A stretch of 37,718 bases of DNA. Origin: SIG440 sp045579055 (GTDB taxonomy: Bacteria > Bacillota > Clostridia > Monoglobales > Monoglobaceae). The stretch covers positions 1 through 37,718 of the forward strand of contig JAZNLK010000049.1 of NCBI GenBank assembly GCA_045579055.1, written 5' to 3'. Both the position numbers and the translations under genes were made by a program. The notes beneath the pieces are model-generated. The model ran no database searches, was not told where the DNA came from, and saw only the letters and a program-made list of their open reading frames with translations. Positions 33,665 to 37,718 of the stretch are shown here, in pieces; position 1 is the stretch's first letter, and each line of letters begins with the position of its first letter.

Positions 33665-34487
33665 ATTTCAAATCCTCGCTGGGAGCCCTTCCCATTTCAT
33701 TGAGATACATTTTATAGAAATTTGAGTACGTCCCGAAACCTGCTTTCATGCAAGCATCGGTAAGTGATAACCCTTCGGCACGAAGCTCCTTAACACGGAT
33801 AAACCTCTTTTGCTTTATGTACTGATTCACCGTAAGCCCCGTATGTTCCTTGAACAAATGGCAAAGATGTGATTTGCTCATAAAGAAATGCTCGGCAACG
33901 ATATCAAGTGATATTTTTTCGCCGATTTTTTCGTTTATAAAAAGAATGATATCCCGAACATTTTCGCTGACATAACTACCGGCAAGTGTTTGCTTGTGAA
34001 GCTGATTCAGGTGAAACAACAGTTCAATCAGCTTGCTTTTCATAACAATTTCGGGGACAGAATCATATTGTGTGGCATATTCGTCCATTTTTTTTAGAAT
34101 ATCCATCACATAATGGTTTTTAACCAATTCACCCGATATGAGATTGTTAACTCCCAGAGGACGTGCCAAAAAAACCGTTTTTAACTCCTCACATTCGTTC
34201 TTCACAAAAAATGAGTCAGAAACGTGGCAAACATAATTCTCGTATTTTTTCACAGGCTCCAGATGATAGATTCTGTGAAGCTCTGCGGACTGGAGCACAA
34301 GAATGTCATAAGGCTTGAGATTGTAGCTGTTGCCTTCCACCTCAAACCGAGCATTTCCCTGAAGAAAAACCAGAATTTCGTTGTGATTGTTGTGATGGCA
34401 ATAACTCTTGTTATTGGGCATTTCTTCCGTATAGTGACTGTGAAGATACTTGTCAGAATCAGACTTAAAAAACACATTCCCCATCAT
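33663..34487 (-). CDS. AraC-family regulator, divergent from FG-GAP paralogue 3
   Basis: A 274-residue protein with an N-terminal cupin-like domain (HHNNHNEILVFLQGNARFEVEGNSYNLKPYDILVL, about 30-68). The C-terminal double helix-turn-helix (about 172-272) has VAEHFFMSKSHLCHLFKEHTGLTVNQYIKQKR and ACMKAGFGTYSNFYKMYLNEMGRAPSE. It is of a different subgroup from the regulator at 29025; only the general fold is shared. Two adjacent ATG codons (34487, 34484) follow GAGAGGAG; the spacing fits either. It faces the FG-GAP 3/epimerase operon across about 270 bases holding several inverted and direct repeats, so it most likely controls that operon and itself. Confidence 0.88.
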   Translation of the reverse strand: MMGNVFFKSDSDKYLHSHYTEEMPNNKSYCHHNNHNEILVFLQGNARFEVEGNSYNLKPYDILVLQSAELHRIYHLEPVKKYENYVCHVSDSFFVKNECEELKTVFLARPLGVNNLISGELVKNHYVMDILKKMDEYATQYDSVPEIVMKSKLIELLFHLNQLHKQTLAGSYVSENVRDIILFINEKIGEKISLDIVAEHFFMSKSHLCHLFKEHTGLTVNQYIKQKRFIRVKELRAEGLSLTDACMKAGFGTYSNFYKMYLNEMGRAPSEDLK

Positions 34488-34502
34488 ACCACTCCTCTCA
34501 CG

Positions 34503-34521
34503 AAGGTGATTATATCACCTT
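34503..34521. promoter_or_regulatory. Palindrome before the AraC gene
   Basis: AAGGTGAT, TAT, ATCACCTT: a perfect dyad with 8-base arms, centred about 25 bp upstream of the minus-strand start codon. It may be an operator or a 5'-leader hairpin. Confidence 0.45.
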
Positions 34522-34578
34522 GCAACAATATTTTCAACATTTTTCTTTAAATCGCAAAAAACATTTAATATCTTGTCC

Positions 34579-34642
34579 AAAAAATAGCAATTTTTTTGGT
34601 AATTTCTTCGAAAAACTTTCGAAAGTTAAAATTTTACCAAAA
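34579..34642. promoter_or_regulatory. Candidate AraC operator region of the FG-GAP 3 operon
   Basis: AAAAAATAGCAAT (34579-34591) is identical to a 13-mer upstream of the lyase gene (29887-29899). TTTTGGTAA (34594-34602) and TTACCAAAA (34634-34642) form an inverted repeat. Inside it TTCGAAA occurs twice (34607 and 34618), 11 bp apart, on one DNA face. All lie 50-110 bp upstream of the promoter's -35 element. Confidence 0.45.
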
Positions 34643-34690
34643 GCTGTCAATATTGTGTTATATAATCCAGAAAATTTTTCGTAAAGTCCA

Positions 34691-34719
34691 TTGACAAAAT
34701 ATACCCTGTTTGGTACAAT
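34691..34719 (+). promoter_or_regulatory. Promoter of the FG-GAP 3-epimerase operon
   Basis: TTGACA (34691-34696), a 17-bp spacer and TACAAT (34714-34719), giving a leader of about 35 bases. Confidence 0.8.
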
Positions 34720-34761
34720 TTTCGTATACACAAAATCCGGGCAAAGGAGGAATTTCAACTT

Positions 34762-37557
34762 ATGAAATGGACAAAAAAAGGATTTGACGAATTCCGAAAG
34801 GGTACTTTCGGAAACGGAGGTCAAAACCTTTATGTTTCTGCAAAAGGAGTTTTGCAGAGAATACGCAACTTTGACGTAAACGGTGACGGATACTTCGATT
34901 TGCCGTTGGCAAACAGCCACAGTATGAATGAACGTCCCGAAATACATATTTATGACGAAATTGGTCAGAAAGAACCCCTGAAGCTCCCGTCAAACGGCTC
35001 CTTCACAGGTATTTTTGCCGACATAACAGGTGACGGAACTGAGGATTTGATTGTTGCTTGTCAGCATAACGGTGTCCACACCGACACCTCTGCCGTGATT
35101 TACTATGCCTCCGACAAGGGACTTTCAGAAAAATACAATTGCGAGCTTCGAGTTCCCAACTCTTTGGCAGTTGCGGCAGGTGATTTCAACGGTACGGGAA
35201 AGCAATCCCTGGCATTCTCCTCTGAAAAGAACATTCGTATTTTCTATAACGGGGAGCTTGGAATTGAACCGTCAATTTTCGATACTTTGGAAATCGAAGC
35301 CATCTCCATGGCGGCAGGCGACCTTGACGGTGACGGATTTGACGACCTTTATGTTATGCACGGCGGCGATGCTCACCTGACGGTTTACTGGGGCGGTGAG
35401 GACGGAATCAATGCCGAAAGAAAGACGGATTTCGGTACAACAGTTGATATGACCGAGTTCTGTGTTTCATCAACAACCCCCGGCAGAAAGCTGGCGAGAT
35501 GGATTTTGTGGCATACTGAAATTCTTGACTTCAAGGGCAAAAAGGTTACCTTCCGTGTTGAAAAGGATAACACCGTTGTTTTCGAAAGCTTTGGCAAGGA
35601 CAGACAACCGGTTGAAGAATTTAGATTTGAAGCATTTGACCCCCAAAAGATTACACATTATCGCAATCCATACAGCTGGAACGGCGTTATGGACGTATGT
35701 ATGGGTGACCTTAAAAATGACGGAAACCGTGATATTGTTGTGGCAATCACAACAAGCCGCGACGAGGACAAGACCGACGACCTTCTTATACTTTGGGGCG
35801 ATGAGGACTACTCTCTTGATGCGGCAACACGAATTCCTGTTCGTGCATCAAAATCTTTGTTTATCGGAGCTGTTGGCGATAGTGAAAAGAATTACCTTTT
35901 TGTAAATCAAGCAAGCACACCCAATGACTTGGAAATTGAAATTCCCGTATTCAGCTTTGCAAAGGACAAAAGCTATGAAATTGCATGGAATTTGCCGGTG
36001 CTGGAACCCGGTGCCGTAATCACAGGAAAATCACGCACCGACGGCAAACGTCAGATTGCGGTTATCAACCATGAAGGCGAAACAAAAATGGGCTTTGAGG
36101 ATGTTGCTGTTTTCCTTGGCGGCCCCGACGGATTCTCCAATGACCGACAAATTCTTCTTCCCGGTTGTGCCGCAGTTGATATGATTTTTGCGGATATGAC
36201 CGACAATGGCTATCCTGACATTCTCGTTTCAAACTGTGCCGAAAACGCACCGGAGCTTGACCCCGGCAATATGCTGTATTTCAACAGCGAAAAGGGCTTT
36301 GACAAGGACAACAGACTTCCCCTCAACACCTATGTGGGTCACGGTATGGTGATCGGCGACTTCCGTCACAGCGGATATCTTGACATAATCTGGACAGGCT
36401 TGGCGGACAGAACCCTTCATATTATTGAAGGAGATCCAAAGGGCTTAGATATTGAAAATCAAAAGGAAATTGTTCTTGGTCCCAATCCTGAAAACGCTAA
36501 AAAGTTCAGGCTGACTGTTCAGGACGAGTATAGTGGTCCCACTCCTCCGGATGAGAGTGAAAATCGCAGGCAGTTTGGCGGAATGCGAAACCCCATCTGT
36601 GCAGACTTCAACGGTGACGGATGGCTTGACCTTCTTCTCCCCAATCTTTATGGTGACCATACCTTCATTATGTGGGGCAGTTCTGAGGGCTTCAGCACCG
36701 ACAATATGCAAACTCTTGCAACTGACGGTGTTGTTACGGCAAATGCCGCCGACCTTGACGGTGACGGATATCTTGATTTGGTGCTTGGCGGCTTTACAGG
36801 GACAAAAAAGTCTCAGGTTAAGGAGTCATACACAACTATTTACTGGGGAAGTGAAAAGGGCTTCACAGAAAATCGCAAAAGCCAGCTTCAATCCTTCTGT
36901 ACCAATGACCTGACAATCAACGATTTCAACAATGACGGAATTTTGGATATTTACAGCACATCCTACTACGGAATACGCACCCGTGATGCCGAATCTTATC
37001 TTTATTACGGCTCTGAGGACGGTATATTCCACAGAAACAATCTGATGCGTATTTCCACCAACTCCGGTACAGGAGCATTGTCGGGCGACTTCAACGGTGA
37101 CGGATATATTGACCTTGCCATTGCATCCCACAAGGCTCACGGAAATCACGTTTGTGATTCATTTGTGTACTGGGGAACGCCCGATGGTCTTGACCTTCAG
37201 AACCCAACCCGTCTCAGAGGCAGAGGTCCTCACGGAATGAGCACCATTGACCCGGGCAATATTATGGATCGCTCGGACAGCGAATATTATACTTCCGAGG
37301 CTTATAAGTCAGAGACAAAGGCAACAAAAATAAGCTGGGAAGCAACAAACGGAAAACGCACTTGGGTAAAAATCCAGTTCCGCTGTGCTGAAAGTATTGA
37401 GGCACTTGAAACTGCCGAATGGTCAGAAAGCTTTGAAAACGGTGCAGATATTTCCGCACTCAACCTGACAGGCTACATCCAGTATAAGCTTGAACTTGGC
37501 GCTCCCTGTGGTGCAGGAACACCAAGAGTTACTGAAGTAACAGTTGAATTTGAGTAA
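34762..37557 (+). CDS. Large FG-GAP/VCBS beta-propeller protein, paralogue 3
   Basis: A 931-residue paralogue, closest by eye to paralogue 2 at the N-terminus (KWTKKGFDEFRKGTFGNGGQN, LANSHSMNERP). D-x-N-G-D-G loops include DVNGDGYFDLP (38), DLDGDGFDDLY, DFNGDGWLDLL, DLDGDGYLDLV, DFNNDGILDIY and DFNGDGYIDLA. WGGxDG-type strands recur; one copy is WGSEKG and another WGTPDG. The C-terminal domain again has TWVKIQFRCAES and YIQYKLELGAPCGAGTPRVTEVTVEFE elements. No signal peptide is present. ATG follows AAAGGAGG. It heads an operon: the epimerase gene begins 14 bases after the stop. Synonymous sites differ widely among the three copies while the protein is kept, which points to old duplication under selection. 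Confidence 0.86.
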   Translation: MKWTKKGFDEFRKGTFGNGGQNLYVSAKGVLQRIRNFDVNGDGYFDLPLANSHSMNERPEIHIYDEIGQKEPLKLPSNGSFTGIFADITGDGTEDLIVACQHNGVHTDTSAVIYYASDKGLSEKYNCELRVPNSLAVAAGDFNGTGKQSLAFSSEKNIRIFYNGELGIEPSIFDTLEIEAISMAAGDLDGDGFDDLYVMHGGDAHLTVYWGGEDGINAERKTDFGTTVDMTEFCVSSTTPGRKLARWILWHTEILDFKGKKVTFRVEKDNTVVFESFGKDRQPVEEFRFEAFDPQKITHYRNPYSWNGVMDVCMGDLKNDGNRDIVVAITTSRDEDKTDDLLILWGDEDYSLDAATRIPVRASKSLFIGAVGDSEKNYLFVNQASTPNDLEIEIPVFSFAKDKSYEIAWNLPVLEPGAVITGKSRTDGKRQIAVINHEGETKMGFEDVAVFLGGPDGFSNDRQILLPGCAAVDMIFADMTDNGYPDILVSNCAENAPELDPGNMLYFNSEKGFDKDNRLPLNTYVGHGMVIGDFRHSGYLDIIWTGLADRTLHIIEGDPKGLDIENQKEIVLGPNPENAKKFRLTVQDEYSGPTPPDESENRRQFGGMRNPICADFNGDGWLDLLLPNLYGDHTFIMWGSSEGFSTDNMQTLATDGVVTANAADLDGDGYLDLVLGGFTGTKKSQVKESYTTIYWGSEKGFTENRKSQLQSFCTNDLTINDFNNDGILDIYSTSYYGIRTRDAESYLYYGSEDGIFHRNNLMRISTNSGTGALSGDFNGDGYIDLAIASHKAHGNHVCDSFVYWGTPDGLDLQNPTRLRGRGPHGMSTIDPGNIMDRSDSEYYTSEAYKSETKATKISWEATNGKRTWVKIQFRCAESIEALETAEWSESFENGADISALNLTGYIQYKLELGAPCGAGTPRVTEVTVEFE

Positions 37558-37571
37558 GAGAGGTAATTATA

Positions 37572-37718
37572 ATGAAAGATTTTGCAAAATACAAAAAACA
37601 TTTTCACGATGCACTTCTTGAGGACTGCATCCCCTTCTGGGAAAACAGCGACCTTATTGACAAGGAATACGGCGGTTTTATCACATCGGTAGACCGTGAA
37701 GGAAAATCATACAACAAT
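37572..37718 (+). CDS. AGE-family (N-acylglucosamine 2-epimerase) protein, 5' part only
   Basis: The first 49 codons of a gene cut by the window end. The protein starts MKDFAKYKKHFHDALLED and continues CIPFWENSDLIDKEYGGFITSVDREG. The pattern FW...D.EYGGF...DR.G is the typical opening of the N-acylglucosamine 2-epimerase / cellobiose 2-epimerase family, (alpha/alpha)6-barrel enzymes that epimerise C2 of N-acylhexosamines or of hexoses. The start has AGAGAGG overlapping the end of the FG-GAP gene region, and the 14-base gap shows co-transcription. With a neuraminate-lyase-type gene nearby, conversion of N-acetylmannosamine to N-acetylglucosamine is the likely role, but the active site is not in view. 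Confidence 0.75.
   Translation, partial: MKDFAKYKKHFHDALLEDCIPFWENSDLIDKEYGGFITSVDREGKSYNN

Overview
The window looks like a chromosomal segment of an anaerobic, endospore-forming Clostridia member, most likely an Oscillospirales/Ruminococcaceae-type gut commensal. The grounds are strong AGGAGG ribosome-binding sites, TTGACA/TATAAT promoters with 17-bp spacers, a germination protease next to a BofC-like gene, a T-box leader, SLH-domain and NlpC/P60 wall proteins, and T-rich Rho-independent terminators. No rRNA, tRNA, CRISPR array, prophage or complete insertion sequence was seen. All calls come from reading the sequence; no database was searched.

Positions 1-20450 are a mostly ordinary core region. 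In order it holds: a DUF4830-like protein; O-acetylhomoserine sulfhydrylase (metY); a convergent HTH-cupin-acyl-CoA synthetase fusion behind a T-box leader; a two-SH3 NlpC/P60 wall hydrolase behind a WalR-type box; a ComEC-like metallo-beta-lactamase protein with holA; a Cu/Zn superoxide dismutase-like protein; a GHL10 glycosidase with three SLH domains; rsmE with a small membrane protein; a zinc-ribbon membrane protein; a small XRE regulator; gpr and a bofC-like gene; a class A penicillin-binding protein; a stalk-domain protein with three internal repeats; exonuclease III; and a thioredoxin with a WCMPC active site. Several gaps carry small inverted-repeat (MITE/REP-like) elements.

Positions 20450-37718 are an accessory region built around three large paralogous FG-GAP/VCBS beta-propeller proteins of about 920-940 residues. 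None has a visible signal peptide. The first stands alone behind its own promoter and is followed by a giant clostripain-family (C11) peptidase with a repetitive extracellular tail. The second is the distal gene of an operon headed by an N-acetylneuraminate lyase-type aldolase. The third heads an operon that continues into an N-acylglucosamine 2-epimerase family gene cut by the window edge. Each of the last two operons faces a divergent AraC-family regulator.

The most plausible reading of this half is a regulated locus for breakdown of sialic acid or a related keto-sugar acid: the lyase would yield an acylated mannosamine plus pyruvate, and the epimerase would convert mannosamine to glucosamine. 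The FG-GAP proteins are the undescribed component. The second notable system is the T-box leader on the HTH-cupin-acyl-CoA synthetase, which suggests amino-acid-starvation control of acid activation, possibly for reductive amino-acid synthesis.
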